The position numbers were made by a program, and so were the translations under genes. The notes beneath the pieces are model-generated. The model made no database searches, was not told where the DNA came from, and worked only from the letters and a program-made list of their open reading frames with translations. From Gamsiella multidivaricata (Eukaryota > Mortierellomycota > Mortierellomycetes > Mortierellales > Mortierellaceae), in the NCBI RefSeq assembly GCF_025024155.1, contig NW_026251711.1:372001-436000 (forward strand): DNA of 64,000 nucleotides, read 5' to 3'. Below are positions 46,981 to 58,899 of this stretch, one piece after another (within the stretch, counting starts at the first letter, position 1; every line of letters starts with the position of its first letter).

Positions 46981-47948
46981 AAGGCGGAATGAAGGCATGA
47001 GATGAGATGAGGGAACGGGGAGCTAGAACTAGACATGTAGTGTAAACAAACAAACAAACAAACAAAAAAAGAGAGGAGGACAAGCGAGAGAGATTAGGAG
47101 GGGGGAGACAACGAGGGAAGAGAAAGTGGAGGGAGAGAGAATATCAAAAAAGACTATCGTGGGAACACGCTCCTGGCTTTACTCCACTCTCTTTTCTTCC
47201 AGACATTCGCCTTGCATCTTTTCCTTTTGTTCTTTTGTTCTTTATTTTTTCATCCCACTCGTAGCTCGTCCTTTTTACATTCTATACTTCACCATCAACT
47301 CTAGGACACAAAAGATATCAAGCACAGCACACAATGGCATTCCGATCCCGTACATCTCCCTACTCCTTGCTCCTCGCCCTCCTCGCCCTCCCGACCCGAA
47401 AGCGCACCGCTCCACAGGACATCGCCTCTGCCCCTGTCTCAACATCACCATCAACAAATCTCCGCCTACAGAACCGCCACCGCCATACGAAAGAGCCCAC
47501 GGAATCGGTGCCAAGGAAAAAAGAACGCGGTGGTGAGGAGAAATCCGTTCCTGATCCAGAACCTCGAAGGGGGCGGACATGATGCGACACATCGGATTTG
47601 GTGCGAGCATTGGGAGCCGTGTCTCAACCTGTCGTGGTGGAGAGACGGAAGAAGAGGCGGGAGATCAAGGCGAGGAAGGCCTAGGAAGCAGGGACGATGT
47701 TGTGCGCGGAGGCTGCGTACATATAGGATGCGTAATGCCTACTGTTGATCTTGAGCGTATATATGAATGAAAAACTAAATTGTATCACCAAGTTTTCCTG
47801 CCGTTACTACAAAGAAGGATGCCCAACGACCCCCTCTTCTCACTTTGTCCAAAAGACGAAGTAATATATATATGAGCCATTTCATATCTTCAAACGTCTT
47901 CCATGTCCTGGACTATATTGTGGCACACAACGCTTCTTGTGGGATATG
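46981..47948. other. Mostly unrecognised; possible small gene at 47334
   Basis: It has an ACAAACAAAC run at about 47045-47065. A frame at 47334-47582 (+) starts in good context (CACAATGGC) after a T-rich leader. It gives 82 residues with a short hydrophobic start (SLLLALLAL) and a highly charged remainder. There is no homology I recognise, and coding is doubtful. Confidence 0.3.
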
Positions 47949-48186
47949 ACTTTGAGGCGCTCAGCCATAATTCAATGGATGGCAGCCTCGGGCCATTGCC
48001 TGCTCAGGCAGGCCCAAATACCAATTATCTGTATGAACGGTTCCTCTCGTACTAAGTTCAATTACTATTGCAACAACACTTCATCAATAAGGTAAACCTA
48101 ACCTGTCCCACGACGGTCTAAACCGAGCTCACGTTCCCTATTAATGGATGAACAACCCAACGCTTGCTGAATTCTGACTCAGTATG
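47949..48186 (-). rRNA. LSU rRNA 3' fragment downstream of NLR3
   Basis: Sense on -. It runs without interruption from ACTGAGTCAGAATTC through AGACCGTCGTGGGACAGGTTAGG, the sarcin-ricin loop AGTACGAGAGGAACCG and on to AGATAATTGGTATTTGGG. It has no LTR and is not permuted, unlike the fragments beside NLR1 and NLR2. It decays toward 47.95 kb. Confidence 0.82.
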
Positions 48187-48626
48187 GCGAGTGCGTTATT
48201 GGCTGTAGATCTGGTGTTGGTCGCATCGGCGGAGCTGGCGATATTGGCCAGGGTCGGTGAGGAAGTTGGGACGATACTCTCCGCGAAAGGATTGTTTAGA
48301 ATCGAGAAAGTTATGTTTCTCTTGCGCATATTACTTAAGACAGTAGGCTGCCATGGCCATGGTCAACGTTTACGGGCACACAATACACCATGAGCTTAGT
48401 TTGATCTCTTCATTGTTCATCGCTTTCTCCCGCTCTTTGGTTTTTCTAATCCATTGAGTGCTTTAGTTTGTGCTCTTGACCACCACTTTTTAATTTGTAA
48501 ACTTGTCATTGACAAAGATTGCTTTGTATATTGTGTTCATAAAGCGCAATCCTTACGCTACAAGATTGGCAATGAGTAAAAGCCAAAGCACCGTTGCTAA
48601 TCTTCTGTTTGTATCACCTTCACCTT
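48187..48626 (-). other. 3' flank of NLR3
   Basis: Homologous to the 3' flanks of NLR1 and NLR2. No gene. Confidence 0.55.
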
Positions 48627-51600
48627 TCATGGAAGCGAAAAGACGTTCGCCGAGTCGACTGGCTTTGATGACTGTACAGCGAGAGAATCGGTCGTGGCGA
48701 CGATATCGATCACACTGTGGTTTGACGGCACCTTGAGTTTATGCGCCACGGACGCCATGCTAATGAGCTTTTTGCTTGCCTCGCGGAAGCCCAAAGGCGG
48801 AATCGGCTTGCCCACAGCGCCGCGTTGCTGTAATAGCCGCATATTTATCCTGTTTAAGCCTTGCACGTTTTGGATAGAGGTATTTGACACGGTAAGTCTG
48901 TCTTGCATCGAACTCCAATGCAAGCACACCTGATAGCGACCCTCCTCTTCTATGACCCGCCACATGCGAACGGACGTATCGTCACAGCCGGTTGCGAAAT
49001 AGGTGCCATTTGGAGTAGCGCTCCAGGCGATACTTGTGATTGATCCATGGAAATCTTCAACAACTGCCAAACATTGACCCGAATTCACATCCCACAGCCG
49101 CACCGTCATGTCGTCACTACCCGAGGCGATCTGCTGGCCGTTGGGCGAATACACCACGCTCGTAACATTGTCGGTATGGCCGCTTAAGATGAGACCGGGT
49201 ACGCCGGTATACGCATCCCACAGTCGCACCGTGCTGTCCCAACTTCCCGAGGCGATCTGCTGGCCGCTTGGCGAGTACACCACGCTCGTAACGCAGGAGG
49301 TATGGCCGCTTAAAATGCGTCCGGGCGCACTGGTCTGTGCGTCCCACAGCCGCACCGTCTCGTCGTAACTGCCCGAGGCGATCTGGTGGCCGCTGGGCGA
49401 ATACACCACGCACGTAACATTGTCGGTATGGCCGCTTAAGATGAGACCGGGTGCACCTGTTTGCGCATCCCACAGTCGCACCATCCTGTCGTAACTGCCC
49501 GAAGCGATCTGCTGACCGCTGGGTGAATACACCACGCTCATAACATAGGAGGTATGGCCGCTTAAGATGAGTCCGGGTGCACCGGTTTGCGCATCCCACA
49601 GCCGCACCGTGTAGTCCCAACTTCCCGAAGCAATCTGCTGGCCGCTGGGAGAATACACCACGCTCTTAACATAGTGGATGTGGCCGCTTAAGATGGAACT
49701 GGGTGCACCAGTTTGCGCATCCCACAGTCGTACCGTGTTGTCGTAGCTGCCCGAGGCGATCTGGTGGCCGCTTGGCGAACACACCACGCTCGTAACCCAG
49801 TTGGTGTGACCGCTTAAGATGAGATCGGATGCACCGGTTTGCGCATCCCACAGTCGCACCGTCATGTCGTCACTGCCCGAGGCGATCTGCTGGCCACTGG
49901 GCGAATACGCCACGCTATTAACATAGGAGGCATGGCCGCTTAAGATGAGACCGGGTGCGCCTGTTTGCGCATCCCACAGTCGCACCGTCCCATCGTAACT
50001 CCCCGAGGCGATCTGCTGACCGCTAGGTGAATACACCACGCTCGTAACAACGTAGGTATGGCCGCTTAAGATGAGACCAGGTGCTCCGGTTTGCGCATCC
50101 CACAGTCTCACCGTCTCGTCGTAACTGCCCGAGGCAATCTGCTGGCCGCTGGGTGAATACACCACACTCGTGACATAGTGGGTATGGCCGCTTAAGATGG
50201 GACCAGGTGCTCCGGTCCGCGTATCCCACAGACACACCGTGTTGTCGTGACTGCTCGAGGCGATCTGCTGGCCGCTAGGCGAGTACACCGCGCTCGTAAC
50301 ACGGTCGGTATGACCGCTTAAGATGGGGCCGGATGCACCGGTTTGCGCGTCCCACAGCCGCACCGTGTTGTCCTGACTACCCGAGGCAATCTGCTGGCCG
50401 CTGAAAGAATACACCACGCTCCTAATATAGTTGGTATGGCCGTTTAAGATGAGACCAGGTGCTCCGGTTTGCGCATCCCACAGTCGTACCGTCCCGTCGT
50501 AACTGCCCGAGGCGATCTGCTGACCGCTGGGTGAATACACCACGCTCGTAACTGAGTCGGTATGACCGCGCAAGGTGTGGGCTTTTGTCCAAGTTGAAGT
50601 CTCATACACGCTGATCGTGCCGTCCTCGAGACCTACCGCACAGAACTTTCCATCTGAAGAATACGCGCAGGATCTCACCCCGCTTTCTTCTAAGAGGTAC
50701 GGCCATTCGCCAAACTGCACACCCGCCATCTGTGCATTACTCAGATTGGCCTGACGCAGCCAAATATTGCGAAGGTTGACTTTTCTCAAATCTGCCCCTT
50801 GCAGCTGAGCAGAATCGAATTGGCCTCCACTCAGGTCCGCTCCTGGAATCTGGATGCCTTTCAGATCTGCGCCGTTAAACAGGATCCCAGCTCTGACCAA
50901 TATCGTGATCGCATTGGCTGCTGCCTTGCGTGCCTCTTTGTCGGTTTTGGAGCATTCGATCGTGGCGAGCAGTTGCTGCTTGAAGAGAGGTTCTTGTTGG
51001 ACACGCTCTGCTAAAAAGTGCAGAATCGACGGCTCGCCCACAAAGCGTTTCCATGCCAAGGGCGAATTAAGCACGGCCTGTTCAATGGCTGCTATGGGTT
51101 CCTCTACAGCACCCTGGCTTTCATAGCTCATGACGGAATGGACGCTCCCTCGACGCGGCAGAACTTGAGGTAAGGCCGCACGACTCGCGCTCTCCCCGTC
51201 TCGCGGCTCAAACACTGCTCGGGCCAAACAGTATTCCAGTAGCGACTTATGGATAAACCGGTACTGATTACCACTGCGCGTCAGAGGACATGCCTCACGC
51301 AAGAGTTGCTGCTTTTCGTCCTCCCGGCTAAAGAAATCCTCTTTCCATGTCCTTTGATCACGAAAGGGCGAGTACTCGACCACCGGATTGCCTGCTTGCT
51401 CTTTATACATCGCTACCGCTAGCGCTTTCAAAAAGGCAACTCCATTCTGTGCAAAACCATCGTCAGACAAGCTTTCGAACACCTTTTTTTCTTGATAGCT
51501 CAAGTCCTTCTTCTCAACAAGACGTTTCTTGCCTCGCTCCAACCATTGTTCCATGAACTGGTCATACAATGCGACTCTCGTCACCCGGACGGCTGAGAGG

Positions 51601-54408
51601 TCTTGTCCTGGATCCACCATACGCGGCAGTACCTCCAAGGACAGCGTCAGCATAAAAGGATTCTTGACCAGGTCTTGCAGGCTGGGAATCAGATTAAGGG
51701 TCTTCAAGTAGTCCGCTACCTGCCAGACCGGTCTCGCCGTGGACACATATTTCCTTATGTATTCTTGGATTTGATCCATAGAGAATGGTGCAATGACTGC
51801 CTCTTGAAATGCTGGTTCTGCTTGGTGATTGCGATCTGCTGGCTGAAACCGATCCCGATAATCGAGCCCAAGATACTCGCTGCGGCAGCTAATGATCATC
51901 TGAGCGCTCCATCCTCCCACCTGATTCAGTCCGTTGCTCGTGTACAGGTTGTGTGTCTGCTGGCTCTCATCATACCCATCACAAATCAAGATGAATTTGC
52001 GGTGGTCTTTCAGCTCTCGGATCTGGGGTTCGGTAAACTCTGCCTTCCGTAAGTGTTTGGCGATCAGATCCTGGTCTGGCTTGTCGATGCGGGTAAGCTG
52101 ATAAAGAGCGGGATGCTGCCTTCCCTTTTCTTATAGGCATCCCACAAATCGCACTCGAGATGCCGGTTAAAGGTCGACTTGCCTCCACCCGAATCGCCTA
52201 GCAAGAGCATCACCTTACGGTCACTGTTCAGGAAGCCTTCAACTTCTTCTGTCAGCTCGAACAGGTTGTCATCGGACGCTTGCAAGTTAGCCTTGGCTTG
52301 AGGGGAGATGTACATGGCGTCGTCTCGTTCCTTCAATCGTTGCTTTTTCAGTCGTCTCAGGTCGGCTTCAACATCAGGCTTGTTCTGGACAAGATCAAGC
52401 AATGATGAAGACGCGACGGTCGGTAAGGCGACCTGCAGCGGATGTAAGCTTCGACTTTCCTTTCGGCAATCCTGATAAAAAGTCCTTTTTGTCTCATTAC
52501 CATTCGATTCCAGCTCTTGCAACAAAGATTCGACACCTACACCATGTATCGCATAGACCACAATAGAATATAGTACAGCTATTAGTATCTGCTCGGTGGT
52601 GAACTCCATACTTCATGATAAGGCAAGAGCCTCTCACATATCCGCTCATCATACATACCTGGCATATCCGAGCCAAATGTTGAAGCCAACTGCATAAGGA
52701 TGTGGAGGATCCATTGCTTGACGAGGGCTTGCTGGCCCCACGCCGCATCGTTTCGGTACATCTCGCCCAGGAACGCAACAGCGCCTTGGCGAGACTCGAT
52801 GTCCCACAGTGGATTGGCGGTAAGGTCCCCCAAGCGCTGACATACTCCTAGTTGAAAGGCTAGATCGCGCCGGCAAGGCGCTTCACAGACCAGGGTCTTG
52901 AACTTGGCGAGTTGACCGTCCCGAAGCAGTGTGTCTGTCCCGCGCAGTGCTGTATACCAGGCACGTTTCTTGTTGAAACTGAGGCCAGCTTTGAGAGATT
53001 CCAACAGTCCTTGTCCACTCTCGGCCAGTGCGCTCACACCTTCATAACCGATTTTCGCCACCTGGATCACCTCTCCCAGTCCCTCCTGAAGATGCCTCAG
53101 TCCTGTGATGAAGCCGTCGACGTCCAGACCTTTTACGGCGCTAACTAGCCCCGAGACGCCCTTCAAAACGATTCCTGTGCGCCGCATCGTTGCTTGCCAA
53201 GGTGATTCGTTGTCTGGGACACACTGCAGCGCTTGGAAGGCATAGGCGGCCTGATACACCAGGTAAGGATCGCTGCTGCCTTGAAGTCCACTCAAATAGG
53301 CAGAGAGTGGCTCATGCAGCTCTACACGCTTTAAGCCTGAGACCTTGGTATCAGCCATGGCATCCAGGACATTGGACACCACGAGTGTCAGCTGGTAGAT
53401 ATGAGCCGGAGACTGATTGTGAGTGTCTTGTAGGCGGGTGTTGAGGATACGTAAGATCGCAACTAGGTCATCAGCGTCGAGGTAACCCGGGGAGGCGTCT
53501 TGGATCAGTTGCACCAGTCCCTTGAGAGAATGGACATCCAGCAAGCTGGACTGTTCGATGCCATTGACAAAGAGCATGAGCAAATGTTGAAAATCATCCT
53601 TCTCGAGAACTGGGCCCAGGCATACGACTTCTGTGACGGCCTTGGCATCCTTGAGCTCATCGCGAGTGAATGCTCGGATCACATCTGTCGCCAGCGTCCT
53701 GAGTCTCTCCTTCTCCTCTGCATTCCGCTCTGTGGATTTCACCCAATTTCCTGCGGCTGGTTCAAAGACCTCTTCAGGTGACGGCGTCACTTGCAGAAGG
53801 CCAAGGCAGTAGGCGAGCTGGGATGTATCGCTGAGTCGCTCATCTGCCTCTGGCAGCGCGATCTTGACGGTGGGCTGACGCATGTCATCAGGAAAGATAT
53901 CCTCAGAGACCCGTGCCATGTCGCGGCAGGCACTGTCGGTGGCAGAGGAACTTACAGGACCTGGATCTTTTGTAGGATGCACATGGCTGATGAAGTCAGA
54001 GGACAGCCAACAAAGTGAGAGATACATTAGGTGCGACGTACGATATAGTCGGCTAATACGAACAGATAGAGAGCAGGTACCTGTCACTTACCCCCACTTT
54101 TCTGCCCTCCTATAGCTGACCTGTGCCATTTCGCTATATCCTAAGCTCTCCAATAGGTCGGCATGCTTGAAGCAGACGCCGGCGAATCCATCGCGCAGGG
54201 CTTGATCCTCGACTGACAGGGGAGTTGTAAAAGTCTTTCTCGCTGCTCTTTTCATCCGGGATAACGCAGCCTCCGCATCGTCGCACAACACTAAAGCGAT
54301 TTCCCGATCCTTGGTTTTGCGTGCATTCTCCACGTAGATGTTGGTGAGTTCCAGTTCCTTTTGTGGTGAGAGAGCCTTTCGCAGTGACGAAAAATTTCTG
54401 GCAAACAT
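48627..54408 (-). CDS. NLR3: NLR-like STAND NTPase with one frameshift
   Basis: Exons 54408-54092, 53986-52659 and 52536-48627, with splice sites as in NLR1 and equal lengths for exons 1 and 2. Domains are the same: TPR-like N-terminus, helical ARM-like region, NACHT (Walker A GDSGGGKST at about 52.19 kb, Walker B ICDGYDE at about 51.98 kb), pentapeptide repeats and 14 WD40 units. The tail ends in VFSLP, eight residues shorter than NLR1. One base is missing near 52089 (CCCGCATCGAC against CCTGCAATCGAC in NLR1), between Walker A and Walker B. This stops the frame at 52064, so the gene as written is broken. Everything after is open for 1,120 codons. With a single lesion, a sequencing or assembly slip is plausible. 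It is flanked on both sides by LSU rRNA fragments in direct orientation. Confidence 0.85.
48940..50680 (-). repeat. WD40-coding tandem array of NLR3
   Basis: Fourteen units (12 near-identical plus a degenerate one at each end). Variable triplets after (S/N)GH: TDS, TNY, TDR, THY, TYV, ASY, TNW, IHY, TSY, TDN, TSC, TDN. Asp-flanking residues: YDG, QDN, HDN, YDE, YDG, DDM, YDN, WDY, YDR, YDE, WDS, DDM. Confidence 0.88.
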
Positions 54409-55316
54409 GTTGCTTCTCTGAGGGGATTTCTCCTGTTATGATAGAGCAGATGGCGGCGATATTAGTGACCCTGTGGGTCGATTGATATGCCTGTGCGAAT
54501 AACCAGTATACATACTTATGCCTAACAGACACCTCAATAACACAATGGGGACCAATAAGGCGCCGTGGGCTGGTATACTACAGATGTAGAGACAGCAGAA
54601 TGAGCTATCGTAAATCAAAACATTAATATCCATGAACTATATCATATGTGGTTGCTCGGCCATGTGATGGGGTCCCACCTCGGAAGTGTGTATTCGACTC
54701 CTGTTTCCTTTGATTGGATGCAGAGGTAGCCCTGAAGATTTGTCCTCTTCGTGCCTCCTAACAGCGATACTAACTGCCCATCGTGAAGCATGCAGGGTTA
54801 ATAACCTTATAACATGCTTATAAGCCACTATCGACTGACAAGAAACAGTGCCTCACCTCAACAGGAATTTGTTTCTCGAGACCTTGAGATCTTTAACCAG
54901 CCGAGGAGATGGTCCGTCCCTGTGCAATGTTTTCTACTCCAACTCTTTGTTTAAGACGGTCTGCACACGAACAAGGCGGCCGAGTGGAGTGATATTCGCT
55001 TCCCCCGTCACTTCTAGCAGAGATTCCTGTGTGCATGAAAGAAGGGATTATTATCCATTGCACATGAATGGCTGTTTTGTTCTCCTGACCTTGGTCATTC
55101 TAGGATTAGCACTCTTGACCCCACTGTGGCTGTCCAGGCACATTCAGGGGTGAGGATTTGGCAGATAAACTGCTTTTGTTACCAATGAGTCGCCGCTGAG
55201 CTGTGCTTATTGAGATCGGTGCGAGAGACAGACAGAAGAACGAGAAAAGATGAGAGGGAAATCTGGGAAGAAGGGAAAGTGGGAAAGTAGAAAAAAAAAA
55301 TACGAAAACACATATT
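54409..55316 (-). other. Upstream region of NLR3, spacer-like
   Basis: Nearly identical to the NLR2 upstream region up to about 55030. Beyond that it is diverged but still alignable through the pyrimidine-rich part (on -) to the rRNA fragment. Confidence 0.5.
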
Positions 55317-55786
55317 CAACGTTGCAGCTTCCACCAAATGGAGCCATATTTGGAGTCAGATTACTCCCTAGCCCTTGTGTAACGTGTGTGGGCTCTCGGA
55401 CGCAAAGGAGAGGAGAACAGTACTGAGAATTGTGCAATTAGCCACCACAATGTTCCTTGCTCATCCTTTCTCACTGCTTCAGCATCATTCTGACTGAGTC
55501 GTTCAGCCATAATCCAACAGATGATAGCTTTCGGCCATTACCTGCTCAGGCAGGCCCAAATACCAATTATCCGAATGAACGGTTCCTCTCGTATTAAGAT
55601 CAATCACTATTGCAACAACGTTTCATCAGTAGGGCAAACCTAACCTGTCTCACGACGGTCTAAACCCAGTTCACGTTCCCTATTAGTGGGTGAACAATCC
55701 AACGCTTACTGAATTCTGCTTCAGTAGGATAGGAAGAGCCGACATCGAAGGGCCAAGAAGCAACGTCGCCATGAACGCTTGGCTGC
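55317..55786 (-). rRNA. Long LSU rRNA 3' fragment upstream of NLR3
   Basis: The longest and only continuous fragment, sense on -. It opens with CAGCCAAGCGTTCATGGCGA, then TTCGATGTCGGCTCTTCCTA, CTGAAGCAGAATTC, AGACCGTCGTGAGACAGG and the sarcin-ricin loop region (AATACGAGAGGAACCG). It then goes on to TTCATTCGGATAATTGG and the 3' end. Order and spacing match fungal LSU rRNA. Many substitutions and a change in the loop (AATACGAG for AGTACGAG) show it is a relic. Confidence 0.87.
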
Positions 55787-55930
55787 TCTAGCATGTGTTC
55801 CTTCGGTGCTCAGAATTATTTCTTGCATAGACCTCTGCAAGTGTGCTATATTATAACAGTAGTGGAGCTCAAGGTAATTATTTAGCGCGCACAGGCTGCA
55901 CCATTCTTATCTCCTGTAACCACTGTTACA

Positions 55931-56443
55931 TTATATATTTGCAACATGACCCTCTAAATGTGTGGCATATGTCTCTACAGACATGCGATTTACCATACTG
56001 ACTGGTTGATGGATCCTCAATATCTGCTTAAAGCTCGACGTTCGGTTCAATTTATCCTTTTTATCATAGATATAGTAGTAAACGTCGTCCTCTTGAGCAG
56101 CGGTTGTTGAGCTCTTATACTGATGTCGACCTTGACTGGCCATGGTCAACCAGTTGGTGCTGCTCAGTAAATGCTGGAAGGACTTATGCCATCCTTGGCA
56201 GGCGAGAATACAGCGAAGATCTTGCTTGCTCAAGAAGAGGCTGATGTGTTCCCTGGGCTCTGGGAGGTTGAATGGGCGGAGGGGCACCTTGGGATTGATC
56301 TGGCCAGAACAAGAGGGCGAAGAGGGCGCGGGAAGGAGGGTGGAGGTGAAGGAGAGACGTATGCAGAGAGTGAGCGCTTTATACACGGTGGAATCGATGG
56401 CTGGGCACGTTAAGATGAGGTTTGCCCTCCATAGGCGCCGCAT
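55931..56443 (-). CDS. F-box-like protein fragment (hypothetical)
   Basis: A 170-codon frame whose central part, PEPREHISLFLSKQDLRC followed by ACQGWHKSF, resembles the F-box of fungal F-box/LRR proteins, where it binds Skp1. No leucine-rich repeats follow: the C-terminal 75 residues are polar and unrecognised. It is likely a truncated relic or short paralog. The true start is uncertain and may be internal. Confidence 0.4.
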   Translation of the reverse strand: MRRLWRANLILTCPAIDSTVYKALTLCIRLSFTSTLLPAPSSPSCSGQINPKVPLRPFNLPEPREHISLFLSKQDLRCILACQGWHKSFQHLLSSTNWLTMASQGRHQYKSSTTAAQEDDVYYYIYDKKDKLNRTSSFKQILRIHQPVSMVNRMSVETYATHLEGHVANI

Positions 56444-57922
56444 GACAGTACTATTAGGCTTCCTACCGCCCTAAAAGCACTGTCTTGTCCTTATTCTTGC
56501 TTCCTCTGCTACATGCTTCTCAGCGGGAGCCTACTTTACGCTGTACTTTTCTTATATATCTTCTTCCATGATTATCTTGTTAATGACTCCCTCCTCCAAG
56601 GCAATCGCCCTCAAGGCATAAATACCAGCCATTCAAGAAGCTCTCTCGACAGAAAATAAACATCTCTTTTTTCCCAGGGTATGGCGGCTGTATCCGAGCT
56701 TGGAGGTGCTTCCCATGATGTCGATGCCTTTAACGAATCGGATTGGCAGGACAGGGATATCGGGATTGAAAAATAAACAGCTGCAGTAGAAGCTATGTGG
56801 CGGCCTGCTGTTCAGTGCCGCCAGCCTTTTGGCGCGATGGGGCGAATAGCCTCGAAGGCTATGTTCTTTGAGCACTGCAACATTTTGACGACTCGCGAGT
56901 AGAGTTCTGGGGTTTGTCGTTCTGCTTTAATGGTACGTCTATGAGCATCCTTGCTTTATTGCTCGACCTGCTATCACCGATGTCGGTGAATGCTGATAGA
57001 CTCCTCACAGTCCAAATGGTCTTTCACAGCTGGTTATGGCCCATCAAGAGATATGCATAACCTGTGTACGTAGCTCCTGTCGGCCAAACGCTTTCCCCTC
57101 CTTCCCTTTCCTTTCCTTTCCTTCTGGTCAACCCACCCACACACTCTGTTATTCTTTATCAAGATGTAAGTTTCCCGTCCATTCAGCTTGTTCGAGTCCA
57201 GCAAGCCATAAATGACACCACCCAATAACCAATCTCCGCATTGCCGACCGAGGATTGGAGCAGCTCACAACGTTGGGGACGAACAAGACCCGCGCGACTG
57301 CGGTTTCGCGGCTGACTCTGCAGGGTACGAAGAGTCCAGTGTCTGGTGTAGTACCGGGGCCTGCAAAAAAAGGTGTTTAATATCTGACAGAACTACGCAC
57401 TGGACTAGGGATGAGGGTATCCGTCATCACGAAGACGTTATTCCTATCGTCCGTAATCAACAGGACGCCCTAGTCCCATCGAGCAAGCTTCCCTCTTTTT
57501 CAGAGGGTGCGAGATCAAGACTTGATGTCCCATTCTCAGACGATGGTCTGAAGGATCCTGACCTGTAGGTCGTCCTTCATACCCCAGCTTTACATGACGA
57601 GCAATACTTGGCTGAGCCTATGTTCATCTTCGCTTTCTCTCTTTAACACATACTAGCATAAATAAACCCATCCTTGGGGTGGCGAACGAGCCTCGACCGG
57701 CGCAAGCATCTCAGACGTGAATGTATACCAGAGCTTGTTCTCCCGTTTATTTCTTTATTTGTTGTTACGGTTGCTGGCCACTCATTGGACGGCATATGGC
57801 CATTGCAGAAATGAAACAGTCCCGCCTATTTATAAGCCCGATCCAAGGTGCTAAGCAGGCTGCCTCGGGCTAGACGCAAGGGTGAGTGACAAGCAGGGTT
57901 ACTCGCAGAGACTTGGCTGCTC
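56444..57922. other. No gene recognised
   Basis: Short frames only. The longest on + (57212-57568, 118 codons) has no domain I recognise. Confidence 0.35.
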
Positions 57923-58270
57923 ATGCTCGCAAAAGCAGGTTCCCTAACCGCGTCTTTGTTCATTCGATCCGAATTAGAGCGGCCCCTCCCTCATACATCA
58001 CAAGCTCCCTACTTTTTCAATGCGGATCCAATCCACACCACGCCTACTTACAACATCCTCCTGCTCGGCCAGACGCAAGCCAGGAAGAGCACCTTTGTTC
58101 AAGCGGTCAAAAAATATGCAGACCCAAAATCACCAAACTATTTTAACTATTTTAACTATTTCATGGGGGGGGCGACTGCCTTGGGGTTCTACAGGATCCT
58201 CTTATGTCTACTCGTTAGCTGCAGCCCTTCCGTCAATCCCATAGTCCCATCGTATTCCAACCTCTTATAG
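57923..58270 (+). pseudogene. Fragment of a P-loop GTPase-like protein
   Basis: The frame contains TYNILLLGQTQARKSTFVQA followed by VKKYADPKS, the N-terminal G1 region of fungal AIG1/septin-like P-loop proteins. The invariant Gly before Lys-Ser in Walker A is Arg here (GQTQARKS for GxxxxGKS), and the protein ends after about 45 more residues within a TTTTAACTA direct repeat (58140-58160). It is probably a non-functional fragment. Confidence 0.5.
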
Positions 58271-58899
58271 CTCTTCCTGATGCTGTACTCGAGTATCAAG
58301 GGCAGCCAGAGCAGTGTAGGATCAGATAGGAGGCGTGAGCAAGAACAGAGTAGACTAAAAGATGCTGCAACACAGACTGAAGAACTATAAACTACCTACG
58401 GATCGACAGTCTATTTATGCATTGGACAAATATCCTCGCAGGTACCGTTCTACAATTACCGGACGATGGTCCTGAGCTCCAGACGGAGTGTTACGTGCCC
58501 TCTCTAAGCAGCTACTATTTGCATACACTTGGATTGGCACCAATGGACTCCCATAAAAGCCCACACACCTTTTGACATTCACACTCAACATGGCCTGGGA
58601 CCGGCATAGTTATCCCTGTCTTCTCGAGTGAACAAAGGGCTTTCCTAAAGGTGTGTTGGTGACAAGAGGGAGGTATCTGGGAGTGGATAAAAGGAGTGAG
58701 GTGAATGAGGGTATACTCTCGCCCACTCTAATGTATTGTAAACATCTGGCAGTCTTTGCTTCGCATTCGCATTGCCTTAATCTATGGATTACGAAGGTTT
58801 GAGCTGATGGGGAAAGTTGTTATTTTCTCTTACCGGCTTGGAGCAAAGAAAAATTCACCGAGTCCAGAACCCTGAGCATTTCTTCTTAGATTCGGCCGC
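58271..58899. other. No gene recognised
   Basis: No frame or motif of note. The KEP repeat module begins near 58.9 kb. Confidence 0.4.
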
